From the NCBI RefSeq assembly GCF_900129395.1, contig NZ_FQVP01000005.1, forward strand, positions 496,001-560,000: a DNA stretch of 64,000 nucleotides. Direction: 5' to 3'. A model generated the notes under the pieces. It searched no databases. It had not been told where the DNA came from and saw nothing but the letters and a program-made list of their open reading frames with translations. Within the stretch, counting starts at the first letter, position 1. The number at the start of each line of letters is the position of its first letter. Shown here piece after piece: positions 1 to 11,287 of the stretch. The position numbers were made by a program, and so were the translations under genes. The stretch comes from Pseudosulfitobacter pseudonitzschiae (lineage in GTDB: Bacteria; Pseudomonadota; Alphaproteobacteria; Rhodobacterales; Rhodobacteraceae).

Positions 1-563
1 GCCAGCACGGGATGCAAGCCGCCCAGATGCTTGCGCGCCCAGACACCGGCCAGCGCATAGCTGGCGGCCCCCCCGAGGACCGCAAGCTGGGCCAGGCTTT
101 GCAGATCGAAATTGTGCAGGCTGTCCAGACCGATGGCTGTTGCAACGCCCGCAAAGCCAAGGGTGACGCCGATGGCGCGACGCGCGGTCATACGTTCGTC
201 CGCAAAGAACACCGCCGCTGCCACAACCCCAAAGATCGCCGTCGCCGCGTTAAAGATCGAGGTCAGGCCACTGGCGATGTGCAGCTGTCCCCAGGCCATC
301 AGGCCAAAGGGGATCACGTTGTTCAGCAGGCCCATGATCACGAAGGCGCCCCAGACCTTCGGGTCGTGCGGCACCGGAATACGGCGCAGCAGAACCACGA
401 TCCACAGCACGACCATCGCCCAACCGGTGCGATGTGCCACAGCGGTCAACGGGCCGATTTCATCCAGTGCAACGCGGATCGACAGGAACGACCCGCCCCA
501 GATCAACCCCAGCAGCAGCATTTCAGCCCATGCGCGGCCTGATATCGATTTTTGTTCAGTCAT
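1..563 (-). CDS. EamA/DMT-family transporter, C-terminus off window
   Basis: Inner-membrane metabolite exporter of the drug/metabolite transporter superfamily; substrate unknown. The translation from the ATG at 563 begins MTEQKSISGRAWAEMLLLGL and continues through several hydrophobic helices (for example the run containing LLGLIWGGSFLSIRVAL) with the small-residue-rich EamA pattern. About 187 residues are visible; a full-length member would be near 290, so roughly the last third lies beyond base 1. It follows another EamA gene on the same strand after 52 bases, so the two probably share a transcript and may act as a pair or be an old duplication. Confidence 0.82.
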   Translation of the reverse strand, partial: MTEQKSISGRAWAEMLLLGLIWGGSFLSIRVALDEIGPLTAVAHRTGWAMVVLWIVVLLRRIPVPHDPKVWGAFVIMGLLNNVIPFGLMAWGQLHIASGLTSIFNAATAIFGVVAAAVFFADERMTARRAIGVTLGFAGVATAIGLDSLHNFDLQSLAQLAVLGGAASYALAGVWARKHLGGLHPVL

Positions 564-615
564 GATCCCGGACCTAGCAACAAGGCCATGCGCGCACGAT
601 CCGAAAGCTGCGCAA

Positions 616-1476
616 TCAGCGGCGGCGGGTTTCGAACCAGATGTTCAGATAGTTGCCTGCAAAGATCACCGCAGCACCGACAAACACCCAGATATCAATG
701 CTTTCTTTATACAGCAGCATTCCCACCACAGCGATGGTCGGCAGGCGGATAAAGTCGATGGGGACAACCACGGTGGCCGGTGCGATTTTCAGCGCATTGG
801 TCAGGCAAAAGTGCGCCAGCAGACCGGCCAGCCCGATCAGCACCAGCCAGGGCAGCGTGGTCGCTGAGGGCAGCATCACATCGCCGTCGTATCCGGCCAT
901 GACCAGCCCCATGACCAGTTGCATCGTGGTCAGCCAGAACAGGATACAGGTGATCGACTGCGTGCGGGTCAGGCGTTTGGTGAACATGATGGTCAGCGCG
1001 AAAAAGATCGCGGCGCTGGCTGCGGTCACCACGCCTGCGTTGATCGCGCCCACGTCGGGGCGCGCCACGATCAGGATGCCGACAAATCCCAAAAGCGCCG
1101 CCAGTACGCGCATCGACGTCAGCCGTTCGCCAAGGATCAGAGGGGACAGGACGATCACCCAGATCGGCGAGGTGAACTCTAATGCAAAGACCTGCGCCAA
1201 CGGGATCAACGTCACCGCGTAGAACCACAGGTTCTGTCCGGTGAAATGCGCCGCGTTGCGGATCAGATGCGTGCCCATCTGTTGGGTGTTGACCTGTCGC
1301 CACGTGCCGGTCACCCCTGCCACCAGACAGACGATCACCACACCCACAAGGCTACGGTACATCATGATTTCAAAGGTATCGAGCTGCGCGGCCACTTCGC
1401 GCCCGGCCACGGCCATCGCGGAAAACGACGCAATCGACCCGCTCATCCAGAGGGCGGCCTTGAGGATGGGGTTCAT
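616..1476 (-). CDS. EamA/DMT-family transporter
   Basis: Predicted ten-helix inner-membrane exporter of 286 residues, the normal length for two tandem EamA repeats. The N-terminus MNPILKAALWMSGSIASFSA opens with a short charged cap and a hydrophobic helix; the second repeat is recognisable around IFFALTIMFTKRLTRTQS, and the C-terminus ends in basic residues (ETRRR) as expected for a cytoplasmic tail. It lies 48 bases after guaA and 52 before a second EamA gene on the same strand, so all three could be co-transcribed. The substrate cannot be read from sequence; amino acids, purines or nucleosides are usual candidates in this family. Confidence 0.88.
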   Translation of the reverse strand: MNPILKAALWMSGSIASFSAMAVAGREVAAQLDTFEIMMYRSLVGVVIVCLVAGVTGTWRQVNTQQMGTHLIRNAAHFTGQNLWFYAVTLIPLAQVFALEFTSPIWVIVLSPLILGERLTSMRVLAALLGFVGILIVARPDVGAINAGVVTAASAAIFFALTIMFTKRLTRTQSITCILFWLTTMQLVMGLVMAGYDGDVMLPSATTLPWLVLIGLAGLLAHFCLTNALKIAPATVVVPIDFIRLPTIAVVGMLLYKESIDIWVFVGAAVIFAGNYLNIWFETRRR

Positions 1477-1524
1477 GGGATCAGCGCCTTGAGCTTGATG
1501 GAAAAGACGGGGCCGTCGATGTGT

Positions 1525-3087
1525 TTATTCCCACTCGATGGTGCCCGGAGGTTTCGAGGTGATGTCATAGGTCACCCGGTTGATTCCCGGCACTTCGTTG
1601 ATGATCCGCGTGGCGGTTTCGCCAAGGAAATCATGGGTAAAGGGGTAATAGTCGGCTGTCATGCCGTCCACGGATGTCACCGCCCGCAGTGCACAGGCAA
1701 AATCATAGGTGCGCCCGTCGCCCATCACGCCGACGGTGCGCACGGGAAGGATGGCGACAAAGGCCTGCCAGATTTCATCGTACAGCCCGTGCTTGCGGAT
1801 CTGGTCGATATAGACGGCATCCGCCTCGCGCAGGATGTCCAGCTTGGCGCGGGTGATCTCGCCGGGGCAACGGATGGCCAGACCCGGACCGGGAAAGGGG
1901 TGACGCCCGATAAAACTGTCGGGCAGTCCCAGCTCACGACCCAGCGCGCGCACCTCGTCCTTGAACAGTTCGCGCAGCGGCTCGACCAGCTTCATGTTCA
2001 TCCGCTCGGGCAGGCCGCCGACGTTGTGGTGCGATTTGATGGTGACCGAGGGGCCGCCGGAAAACGACACGCTTTCAATGACATCGGGGTAAAGTGTGCC
2101 TTGTGCCAGAAAATCCGCGCCGCCGATCTGCTTGGCGTATTTCTCGAACACGTCGATGAACAGGCCGCCGATGATCTTGCGCTTGGTCTCGGGGTCGCTG
2201 ACACCCTCAAGTTTGCCCAGGAACAGTTCGGATTCGTCGGCATGGATCAGCGGCAGGTTGTAGTGTTCGCGGAACATGCCGACGACCTGTTCGCTTTCGT
2301 TTTTGCGCATCAGCCCGTGATCGACATAGACGCATGTCAGCTGCTCGCCGATGGCCTCGTGGATCAGCACGGCGGCGACCGAACTGTCGACGCCACCGGA
2401 CAGCGCGCAGATCACCTTGCCGTCCCCGACCTGTTCGCGGATGCGCGCGATGGCCTCCTCGCGGTAGGCGTCCATGGTCCAGTCGCCCTGAAAACCTGCC
2501 AGTTTGACAAAGTTCTGGTACAGCGTCTTGCCGTTGGGTGTGTGGTGCACCTCGGGGTGGAACTGCACGGCAAAGAAATTGCGGTCGGTGTCCGCCGTGA
2601 TCGCAAAGGGTGCGTTGGGCGATGTGCCGTAAACTTCAAAGCCGGGTGCCAGCGCGCTGACGTGGTCGCCGTGGCTCATCCAGACCTGTTCGCGGTCTTC
2701 CAGGAACCAGCCGTTCAGCCAGTCCAGTGGCTTGGCGCCCTTGCTGACATAGGCGCGGCCAAACTCGGCGGTGCCGTGGCCGCGTTCGACCTTGCCGCCC
2801 AGGCAATGCATCATCACCTGCTGGCCGTAGCAAATGCCAAGGATCGGCACGCCCAGGTCAAAGACCGACATGGGCGGCATCGGCGCACCCTCGGCAAACA
2901 CGGACGACGGCCCGCCCGAGAAGATCACGGCCTTGGGCGCGAAGTCTTCCAGAAAGGCATCCGTCACGGCGTTGAACGGGTGGATTTCGCAATAGACATT
3001 CAGTTCGCGCAGGCGACGCGCAATCAGCTGCGTTACCTGGCTGCCGAAGTCGATGATCAGGAGGCGGTCATGGGAGCTTTGTTTCAT
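1525..3087 (-). CDS. guaA: GMP synthase (glutamine-hydrolysing)
   Basis: Converts XMP to GMP with ATP and glutamine in purine synthesis. The protein is 520 residues, the usual length. An N-terminal class I glutamine amidotransferase domain (about 1-200) carries the nucleophile Cys86 in [12 protein letters not shown] and the His/Glu pair in FHPEVHHT. The ATP-pyrophosphatase domain starts at the P-loop [10 protein letters not shown], and the dimerisation domain ends with the typical PPGTIEWE. The start [17 protein letters not shown] fits family alignments. It is divergent from the MttB-family gene across a spacer of 210 bases and leads two EamA transporters. Confidence 0.98.
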   Translation of the reverse strand: MKQSSHDRLLIIDFGSQVTQLIARRLRELNVYCEIHPFNAVTDAFLEDFAPKAVIFSGGPSSVFAEGAPMPPMSVFDLGVPILGICYGQQVMMHCLGGKVERGHGTAEFGRAYVSKGAKPLDWLNGWFLEDREQVWMSHGDHVSALAPGFEVYGTSPNAPFAITADTDRNFFAVQFHPEVHHTPNGKTLYQNFVKLAGFQGDWTMDAYREEAIARIREQVGDGKVICALSGGVDSSVAAVLIHEAIGEQLTCVYVDHGLMRKNESEQVVGMFREHYNLPLIHADESELFLGKLEGVSDPETKRKIIGGLFIDVFEKYAKQIGGADFLAQGTLYPDVIESVSFSGGPSVTIKSHHNVGGLPERMNMKLVEPLRELFKDEVRALGRELGLPDSFIGRHPFPGPGLAIRCPGEITRAKLDILREADAVYIDQIRKHGLYDEIWQAFVAILPVRTVGVMGDGRTYDFACALRAVTSVDGMTADYYPFTHDFLGETATRIINEVPGINRVTYDITSKPPGTIEWE

Positions 3088-3297
3088 GCAGACCTGTTAA
3101 GGCTGCACGCCGCCTGTGGCAAGCGTCTGACGGGCTGTGGCGGCGCGGGGCGGTGTAAAATTTGCGCCCGAATGCGGTCACAGCGCGCGTTATGTCGCTT
3201 TTTGCCCTTGGCTGCCGTTCAGGGCGTGCGTTCGGGCATGGTGCTGGGCTAATCAGCGGGTCAAGACAAGCACCCGCACAGACGAGGGAATGGAATC

Positions 3298-4845
3298 ATG
3301 ACGGATACAGAAGCACGTGGACGGCGCGGACGCGGTGGTGGCGGGGCTGCGCGGCGCGCAGAACGCAGCGCAGTGTCGTTCGAGACAGCCAAGTATATCG
3401 AACGCAACATTCCCAACCTGGAAATTCTGAACGAAGAAGCGTTGCAGATCATCGAGGCCAATGCCGAGACGATCCTGGAAGAGATCGGCGTGAACTTTCC
3501 CGACAACCCGGCTGCGCTGCAGCGCTGGCGCGATGCCGGTGCGCAAGTGGACGGCGAACGGGTGCGTATCCCCAAGGGGCTGGCACGTGAACTGTGCAAG
3601 ACCGCGCCCAGCGAATACACCCAGCACGCCCGCAACCCCGAGCGCAATGTCGTGGTCGGTGGTCGCAATCTGGTTCTGGCGCCGGTCTACGGCCCGCCTT
3701 TCGTGCGCGATGCCGCAGGTGGCCGTCGTTATGCGACGCTGAGTGATTTCCAGAAGTTTGTGAAGCTGGCCTATATGTCGAAATGGCTGCACCATTCGGG
3801 CGGCACCGTGTGCGAACCCACCGACATTCCGGTGAACAAGCGTCACCTGGACATGCTGTATGCCCACATGACCCTGTCGGACAAACCGTTCATGGGCTCG
3901 GTCACCGAACCCAGCCGTGCGCAGGATTCGGTGGATATGTGCGGGGTACTGTTCGGTGATGACTTTGTTCAGCAGAACACGGTGATGACATCGCTGATCA
4001 ACATCAACTCGCCCATGACATTCGACGATGTCATGATGGGCGCGTTGGAAGTCTATGCGCAGAACAATCAGGCCTGCATCATCTCGCCGTTTATCGTGGG
4101 CGGTGCCATGGCGCCGGTGTCGGTGATGGGCACGCTGACGCAAGTGCTGGCCGAGGTTCTGGCGGGCATCGCCTATAGCCAGCTGTGCCGCAAGGGCGCG
4201 CCGGTGATCTTTGGGGCCTTCGTGACCTCGATCGACATGAACTCGGGCGCGCCGACCTTTGGCACACCCGAAGCGGCGCACATCACTTATGGGGCCGGGC
4301 AGCTGGCACGGCGCATGGGGCTGCCGTTCCGCTCGGCGGGATCGTTCTGCGGGTCCAAGCTGCCGGATGCACAGGCGGCTTATGAAACGTCGAACTCGCT
4401 GAACATGGGGCTGCTGTCGGGCGTGAACTTCATGCTGCATGCCTGCGGCTGGCTCGAAGGCGGTCTGGTGTCTTCCTTTGAGAAATTTGTGATGGACGCC
4501 GACCAGTTGGGCACGCTGCATCATCTGGCCAAGGGCGTTCAGATTGACGAAAACGCCCAAGCCATGGACGCGATCCGCGAAGTCGGCCCGGGTGGTCATT
4601 ATCTGGGCTGCGCCCATACGCAGGCGAATTTCAAATCCGCCTTCTGGAAGTCCGATCTGCTGGACTACAAACCCTTCGAGACATGGCAGGACGAAGGCGC
4701 GCGCGATACGCAGGCGCTGGCGACTGTACGTGTCGAGAAGATGCTGAACGATTACCAGCAGCCGCCGATCGATCCCGCGATTGTCGAGGCGCTGGATGCC
4801 TTTGTGGCCAAACGCAAGGCAGCCGAGCCCGATTCGTTCATGTAA
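3298..4845 (+). CDS. MttB-family (trimethylamine/betaine) methyltransferase, no pyrrolysine
   Basis: Member of the corrinoid-dependent methyltransferase family named after trimethylamine methyltransferase MttB; 515 residues. Family hallmarks are the TIM-barrel stretch with FGTPEAAHITYGAGQLARRM and the segment GSFCGSKLPDAQAAYETSN, the region where true MttB carries pyrrolysine. Here the frame is read through without any internal amber codon. Non-Pyl members characterised elsewhere (MtgB-type) demethylate glycine betaine or related quaternary amines, so a betaine substrate is a reasonable inference. The N-terminus is Arg/Gly-rich (GRRGRGGGGAARR), which is odd and may be disordered. GAGGGA lies about 9 bases before the ATG. 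No corrinoid protein gene is adjacent. Confidence 0.85.
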   Translation: MTDTEARGRRGRGGGGAARRAERSAVSFETAKYIERNIPNLEILNEEALQIIEANAETILEEIGVNFPDNPAALQRWRDAGAQVDGERVRIPKGLARELCKTAPSEYTQHARNPERNVVVGGRNLVLAPVYGPPFVRDAAGGRRYATLSDFQKFVKLAYMSKWLHHSGGTVCEPTDIPVNKRHLDMLYAHMTLSDKPFMGSVTEPSRAQDSVDMCGVLFGDDFVQQNTVMTSLININSPMTFDDVMMGALEVYAQNNQACIISPFIVGGAMAPVSVMGTLTQVLAEVLAGIAYSQLCRKGAPVIFGAFVTSIDMNSGAPTFGTPEAAHITYGAGQLARRMGLPFRSAGSFCGSKLPDAQAAYETSNSLNMGLLSGVNFMLHACGWLEGGLVSSFEKFVMDADQLGTLHHLAKGVQIDENAQAMDAIREVGPGGHYLGCAHTQANFKSAFWKSDLLDYKPFETWQDEGARDTQALATVRVEKMLNDYQQPPIDPAIVEALDAFVAKRKAAEPDSFM

Positions 4846-4862
4846 GCCTTCCGCGCATCGCC

Positions 4863-5150
4863 CTAGCCTTGGGCGGTGCGCATGATCCGCGCCTCGGCAA
4901 CGATGGCGATCAGAACTTCGATGTGCCGCGTCAGGCAATAGGCGGCATCATCCCCCTTGCGTTGGGTATTCAGCGCCGATTCCATTTCCATCAACTGTAT
5001 CAGCGCGGCCCCGTAACGGGGCAGTTTGCCGTAGCCCAACAGGCGCGGCAGATGGACCTCGCGGCGATAGTCCTGGGCGCCGAAACGTGCGGCCCGCATC
5101 AACAGGCGCGGGCGGTGAATGGCGGAGAGCATCGACAGGATATCTTGCAT
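4863..5150 (-). CDS. DUF6477-type small protein
   Basis: Protein of 95 residues that I recognise as the DUF6477 type found in Rhodobacterales; function unknown. The start chosen is MQDILSMLSAIHRPRLLMRA because AAGGAG sits 9 bases upstream; an upstream in-frame Met at 5252 would add a Cys/His-rich extension with no such site. The sequence is helical and basic at the N-terminus (RPRLLMRAARFGAQDYRRE), then amphipathic (YGAALIQLMEMESALN), with no signal peptide or membrane segment, so it is probably cytosolic. It is divergent from the DUF6456 gene, a pairing that suggests a shared role or common regulation. Confidence 0.72.
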   Translation of the reverse strand: MQDILSMLSAIHRPRLLMRAARFGAQDYRREVHLPRLLGYGKLPRYGAALIQLMEMESALNTQRKGDDAAYCLTRHIEVLIAIVAEARIMRTAQG

Positions 5151-5285
5151 GGGGTGGCTCCTTTGCAATGGCAGAACATCGGGCCGGGGTCTGACCGGCA
5201 GGTCGCCACAGTGGCACAGCCTGAACGGGTGTTGCGCGTTGTGCCGAAGCACCGTTCGGCCTCTTCACCACAGTTTATCTTTTGG

Positions 5286-5300
5286 AAACAATGATTGTTT
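5286..5300. promoter_or_regulatory. 15-bp perfect palindrome, candidate operator
   Basis: AAACAATGATTGTTT is a perfect inverted repeat with 7-base arms and a single central base. It lies in the AT-rich divergent spacer between the DUF6477 and DUF6456 genes, where a promoter for either is expected. A dimeric regulator binding here is inferred; the protein is unknown. Confidence 0.4.
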
Positions 5301-5347
5301 AACCGGCAGTTTGTTAAGGAATGAGTAAGAACTGCACCCCAAGGTTG

Positions 5348-5368
5348 TGGGGATAAGTCTGTGGATAA
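5348..5368 (-). promoter_or_regulatory. Two tandem DnaA-box-like sites
   Basis: On the minus strand the spacer reads TTATCCACA (5360-5368), an exact match to the high-affinity DnaA box, followed after three bases by TTATCCCCA (5348-5356), one base away from it. They lie 29-49 bases before the ATG of the DUF6456 gene, a position suited to DnaA-dependent control. Whether DnaA binds is not shown by the sequence. Confidence 0.45.
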
Positions 5369-5396
5369 CCAAGCAGACGTCGCTCAGGGGAACGTT

Positions 5397-6560
5397 ATGA
5401 GGATGGACCGATTTTCGGATCAACAATCGCGTATTGCCGACACTCCGGGTTGGGTGCCCAAGGCTGCGCGGACTTATTTGGCACATACAGAAGCAGGGCT
5501 GACCATCAGGGAACTGGCGCGCATTTCGGGGTGCCACGCGTCGACGGTGTTGCGGCAGGTCAGGCGGTTGGAAAGCCGTCGTGACGATCCTTTGGTCGAT
5601 GCGGCCCTGCAGACCCTGGGCGCCCGGTTCTTCCGGCGGCAGGCTTCCAGGGAGATTGCCAGAATTGCCGTCGAACAATGTGATGTTGAACATGAGGACG
5701 CCCCGAAGATGAACCAGATCTACAGGAAACCCGACACGCCCGACGCCGACCCGCTGACGCAGGATGCGCGTCGTGTACTGCGGCGCATGTGTGAAAAAGG
5801 CGCGGTACTGGCCGTTGCCGGTGACATGGACAAGGCCGTCGTGGTGCGGGACGGAACCACGCGCACGGCGGTGGTGGACCGGACGGTCGCCGAAGCGATG
5901 GCGCTGAAGGACTGGATCGCACCGGACGGGCAGGGGCGGATCATACGATACCGGATCACGGCGGTGGGGCGTCAGGCCCTGACACGTATGATCCGCGCGG
6001 CAGGCGAGGAAGAGGGGGCCGAAGGCTTTGCCGAAATGCCGACGGCTTTTGCAGGGGCAAGCCGGGTGCCGGACGACACGGCGCTGAACGATGACAGCAG
6101 CGGCGGAGCATCGCGGCGGATGCGTTACGGCCTGTCGGAATCGCCCCTCACGGCCTTGGCGCGGCGGCGTGACAAGGATGGCACGCAATTTCTGGGCAAC
6201 GATCTGGTGCGCGCGGGCGAGCGGCTGCGCGAGGATTTCGAGCTGGCCAATATGGGGCCGAACGTCACGCAGAACTGGGAAAGGTTCCTGACCGCCGGCG
6301 TGCGGGGCAGCGGCGCGTCAGACGGCGGCACAGGCCCCGAGGCGGCGCGCAGACGGGTGTCGGCGGCATTGGCCGAACTGGGGCCGGGGTTGTCGGATGT
6401 CGTGCTGCGCTGTTGTTGTTATCTGGAAGGTCTGGAGACTGCGGAAAAGCGGCTTGGCTGGTCGGCGCGGTCGGGCAAAATCGTGCTGCGGATCGCGTTG
6501 ATGCGGCTGAAGCGGCATTATGATGCGGTCTCAGGTGCAGGCGGCGGGCTGATCGGTTAG
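5397..6560 (+). CDS. Helix-turn-helix protein, DUF6456 type
   Basis: Likely DNA-binding protein of 387 residues. Residues about 20-60 hold a helix-turn-helix (AGLTIRELARISGCHASTVLR), and the C-terminal part (about 270-380, from GDSESPLTALARRR-like sequence to LMRLKRHY) matches the DUF6456 region as I recall it. The ATG at 5397 is preferred because AGGGGA lies 6 bases upstream; a GTG at 5361 would place the start inside a DnaA-box-like site. The middle is rich in Arg and acidic residues and probably flexible. The gene faces away from the DUF6477 gene and is followed by a dispersed repeat. A cell-cycle or replication-linked role is only an inference from the DnaA-like sites. Confidence 0.8.
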   Translation: MRMDRFSDQQSRIADTPGWVPKAARTYLAHTEAGLTIRELARISGCHASTVLRQVRRLESRRDDPLVDAALQTLGARFFRRQASREIARIAVEQCDVEHEDAPKMNQIYRKPDTPDADPLTQDARRVLRRMCEKGAVLAVAGDMDKAVVVRDGTTRTAVVDRTVAEAMALKDWIAPDGQGRIIRYRITAVGRQALTRMIRAAGEEEGAEGFAEMPTAFAGASRVPDDTALNDDSSGGASRRMRYGLSESPLTALARRRDKDGTQFLGNDLVRAGERLREDFELANMGPNVTQNWERFLTAGVRGSGASDGGTGPEAARRRVSAALAELGPGLSDVVLRCCCYLEGLETAEKRLGWSARSGKIVLRIALMRLKRHYDAVSGAGGGLIG

Positions 6561-6591
6561 GCCGCGCCAGTCGTCGGTCGGGGTGCCTTTT

Positions 6592-6648
6592 GGGGGCCAG
6601 CCCCCGCGCCTTGCGGCGCTCCCCCGGAGTTTATCTGGCAAGATGAAG
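6592..6648 (+). repeat. Dispersed GGGGGC-palindrome repeat, copy A
   Basis: This copy runs from a GGGGGCCAGCCCCC palindrome through GCGCCTTGCGGCGC to CCCCCGGAGTTTATC and ends in GCAAGATGAAG. It sits between the convergent DUF6456 and katG genes. Five related copies occur elsewhere in the window. The palindromes would form hairpins in RNA, so a terminator or REP-like role is plausible. Confidence 0.75.
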
Positions 6649-6716
6649 CCGAAGTGCCATGAGAAAAGGGCGCCCCGGTGGTGAATCGGAACGCCCCATG
6701 ATTGCGGTGGTGGTGA

Positions 6717-9203
<2,487 letters not shown>

Positions 9204-10151
9204 ATGCGCGATCTGAAAATTCCCGAGCAACGCCACCCTGAAAAGGCGCGTCGCCCCGACAATCCGCAGCCGAAGAAACCGGACTGGATTCGCGTCAAGG
9301 CGCCGGGCGGCAAGGGCTATGCCGAGACGCGCAAGATCATGCGCGACAACAACCTGACCACGGTCTGCGAAGAGGCGGGATGCCCCAACGTCGGCGAATG
9401 CTGGTCACAGGGCCACGCCACCATGATGATCATGGGCGAGGTCTGTACCCGCGCGTGCACGTTCTGCAACATCGCCACCGGCAAACCGCCCGAGGCGCTG
9501 GACGCCTTCGAGCCGGGCCGCGTGGCCCATGCGGTCGAGAAACTGGGCCTGAACCACGTGGTCATCACCAGCGTGGACCGCGATGACGTGACCGATGGCG
9601 GGGCGGATCACTTTGCCCAGACCATCCGCGCCATCCGCCACCGCAGCCCCGGCACCACCATCGAGATCCTGACGCCGGACTTTATCCGCTGCGATCCGTC
9701 CGTCTTGGAAGTCGTGGTCGAGGCGCGCCCCGATGTGTTCAACCACAACCTTGAAACCGTGCCGGGCCTGTACCCCGAGGTGCGCCCCGGTGCGCGCTAT
9801 TTCCACAGTCTGCGCCTGTTGCAGCGGGTCAAGGAACTGGACCCGACCATGTTCACCAAATCGGGCATCATGGTGGGCCTGGGCGAGGATCGTCAGGCCG
9901 TGATGCAGGTCATGGAAGACATGCGCGCAGCCGACATCGACTTTTTGACCATCGGGCAATATTTGCAGCCCACGCCCAAACACCACCGCGTGGACCGCTT
10001 CGTGCATCCTGATGAGTTCGCTGCCTATGAAAAGGCGGCTTATGGCAAGGGGTTCCTGATGGTATCGGCCACGCCGCTTACACGCTCGTCCTACCATGCG
10101 GGCGACGATTTTGCGCGGCTGCGTGCGGCGCGGCTGGCCAAGTTTGGATAA
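9204..10151 (+). CDS. lipA: Lipoyl synthase
   Basis: Radical-SAM enzyme that inserts two sulfurs into octanoyl groups on the E2 and GcvH proteins; 315 residues. Both iron-sulfur ligand sets are visible: the auxiliary-cluster motif C-X4-C-X5-C in [15 protein letters not shown] and the radical-SAM C-X3-C-X2-C in [14 protein letters not shown]. The basic N-terminus and the ending [21 protein letters not shown] are typical. It is followed directly by, or slightly overlaps, an EamA transporter gene, so the two probably share a transcript. Confidence 0.98.
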   Translation: MRDLKIPEQRHPEKARRPDNPQPKKPDWIRVKAPGGKGYAETRKIMRDNNLTTVCEEAGCPNVGECWSQGHATMMIMGEVCTRACTFCNIATGKPPEALDAFEPGRVAHAVEKLGLNHVVITSVDRDDVTDGGADHFAQTIRAIRHRSPGTTIEILTPDFIRCDPSVLEVVVEARPDVFNHNLETVPGLYPEVRPGARYFHSLRLLQRVKELDPTMFTKSGIMVGLGEDRQAVMQVMEDMRAADIDFLTIGQYLQPTPKHHRVDRFVHPDEFAAYEKAAYGKGFLMVSATPLTRSSYHAGDDFARLRAARLAKFG

Positions 10152-11067
10152 CTCCGAAGGTGCTGCGGCACGGGTTCGGCTGATCGGGGTTCTCTTCGGT
10201 CTGTCCGCTGTTGTGATGTGGGCGCTGTATTTCGTCTATGCCCGGCAGGCGGCGCAGGCGGGTTTGCTGCCCATCGACGTGATCGTGCTGCGTTATGGCG
10301 TGGCCGGGCTGATCCTGCTGCCATGGCTCTTGCGCAAAGGGCTGGGCGATCTGGGCGGTATCGGCTGGGGGCGGGGCGTTGTGCTGGCGATCATCGTTGG
10401 ACCGCTGTTCCTGATGTTCGGCGCGGGCGGATTTTTGTTCGCGCCGCTGGCCCATGGGGCCGTGATCCAGCCTTCGACGGCGGCCCTTGTGGCCACGGCT
10501 GTGGCGATCCTGTTTCTGGGGGAAAAGCTGCACGCGGCCCGGATTGCGGGCATCGCCATGGTGCTGGGCGGCATCGCGCTGATTGCGCTTGCGGGGGCCA
10601 GCGCCAGCGAGCCTGACGCGTGGAAGGGGCACCTGATGTTCATGGCCGCGGGCGGCTGCTGGGCAGGCTTCACGATTCTGCTGCGCCTGTGGCAACTGGG
10701 CGCGATTGCGGCGACGGCGGTGGCCTCGGTGCTGTCGGCGGTGGTGGTTGTGCCCGGTGTGTTGCTGTTTGGCACCTTTGACCGCCTGGCTGCATTGCCC
10801 ACCGAAACCCTGATCCTGCAAATCGTGGTGCACGGTGTGATGGCGGGCGTTCTGGCGATGGTCGCCTACGCGCGGTCGGTGGCGCTGCTGGGCGTCGGCT
10901 CTGCCGCGCTGTTTCCTGCCGTTGTGCCCGCCGTGGCGCTGATCATGGGCATTCCGCTGGCGGGCGAGGTTCCCACGGCTCCTGAATGGCTGGGCGCGCT
11001 GCTGGCCACGACAGGTCTGGCGGTGGCATTGGGCGGCATTCCGGGGATGCGGCGCGCGGGCGCCTGA
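10144..11067 (+). CDS. EamA/DMT-family transporter
   Basis: Predicted ten-helix inner-membrane transporter of about 307 residues. EamA character is clear in the helices [38 protein letters not shown] and the C-terminal [16 protein letters not shown]. The start is uncertain: a TTG at 10144 overlaps the lipA stop by 8 bases and gives a normal length, while an ATG at 10096 would overlap lipA by 56 bases and add a non-hydrophobic, arginine-rich leader. I prefer the shorter form. Substrate unknown. A degenerate copy of the dispersed repeat follows the stop codon. Confidence 0.85.
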   Translation: MDNSEGAAARVRLIGVLFGLSAVVMWALYFVYARQAAQAGLLPIDVIVLRYGVAGLILLPWLLRKGLGDLGGIGWGRGVVLAIIVGPLFLMFGAGGFLFAPLAHGAVIQPSTAALVATAVAILFLGEKLHAARIAGIAMVLGGIALIALAGASASEPDAWKGHLMFMAAGGCWAGFTILLRLWQLGAIAATAVASVLSAVVVVPGVLLFGTFDRLAALPTETLILQIVVHGVMAGVLAMVAYARSVALLGVGSAALFPAVVPAVALIMGIPLAGEVPTAPEWLGALLATTGLAVALGGIPGMRRAGA

Positions 11068-11068
11068 T

Positions 11069-11114
11069 CTTCATCTTGCAAAAAATTTATAGGCAAAGGC
11101 GCCAGCGTCCCCCC
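11069..11114 (-). repeat. Dispersed repeat, degenerate copy E
   Basis: Only the signature CTTCATCTTGC end and a C-rich far end (GTCCCCCC) remain; the central palindrome is eroded. As in other copies, the CTTCATC end lies immediately after a stop codon, here that of the EamA gene. Confidence 0.45.
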
Positions 11115-11119
11115 AGATG

Positions 11120-11287
11120 TCAGGGCCGTGCGCGCGTCGCCGTGGCCCAATCGGGCCACCAGCCCAGTTTTTCGATCCCCCAGATCATCAGCAGCACCGC
11201 GATGATCCCGAACACCAGCTTCACCCGCGCCGACGACGGCGGGTTGCGTGCCCAGCGGGCCATGCGCACGAACCAGATCGGGTTCAT
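11120..11287 (-). CDS. Small membrane protein, translationally coupled to hpt
   Basis: Reading frame of 55 residues: it starts [20 protein letters not shown], has one membrane helix ([17 protein letters not shown], about 22-38) and ends in a Trp-rich tail ([17 protein letters not shown]). Its ATG overlaps the hpt stop in the arrangement ATGA (11284-11287), which points to re-initiation by the ribosome leaving hpt. The two Arg residues before the helix predict a cytoplasmic N-terminus. I do not recognise a function. Coupling plus the clean membrane topology argue that it is real despite its small size. Confidence 0.68.
   Translation of the reverse strand: MNPIWFVRMARWARNPPSSARVKLVFGIIAVLLMIWGIEKLGWWPDWATATRARP

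Noticed and set aside
1246-3252. 668-codon open frame opposite guaA
   Set aside because: guaA is certain; the opposite frame lacks motifs and ribosome site.
3088-3297. Guanine/xanthine riboswitch or RNA leader near guaA
   Set aside because: No conserved purine-riboswitch core is visible; the spacer looks like ordinary divergent promoter DNA.
6649-6716. Terminator for katG
   Set aside because: Only a 5-pair stem with a 19-base loop precedes TTTT; too weak to list as a feature.
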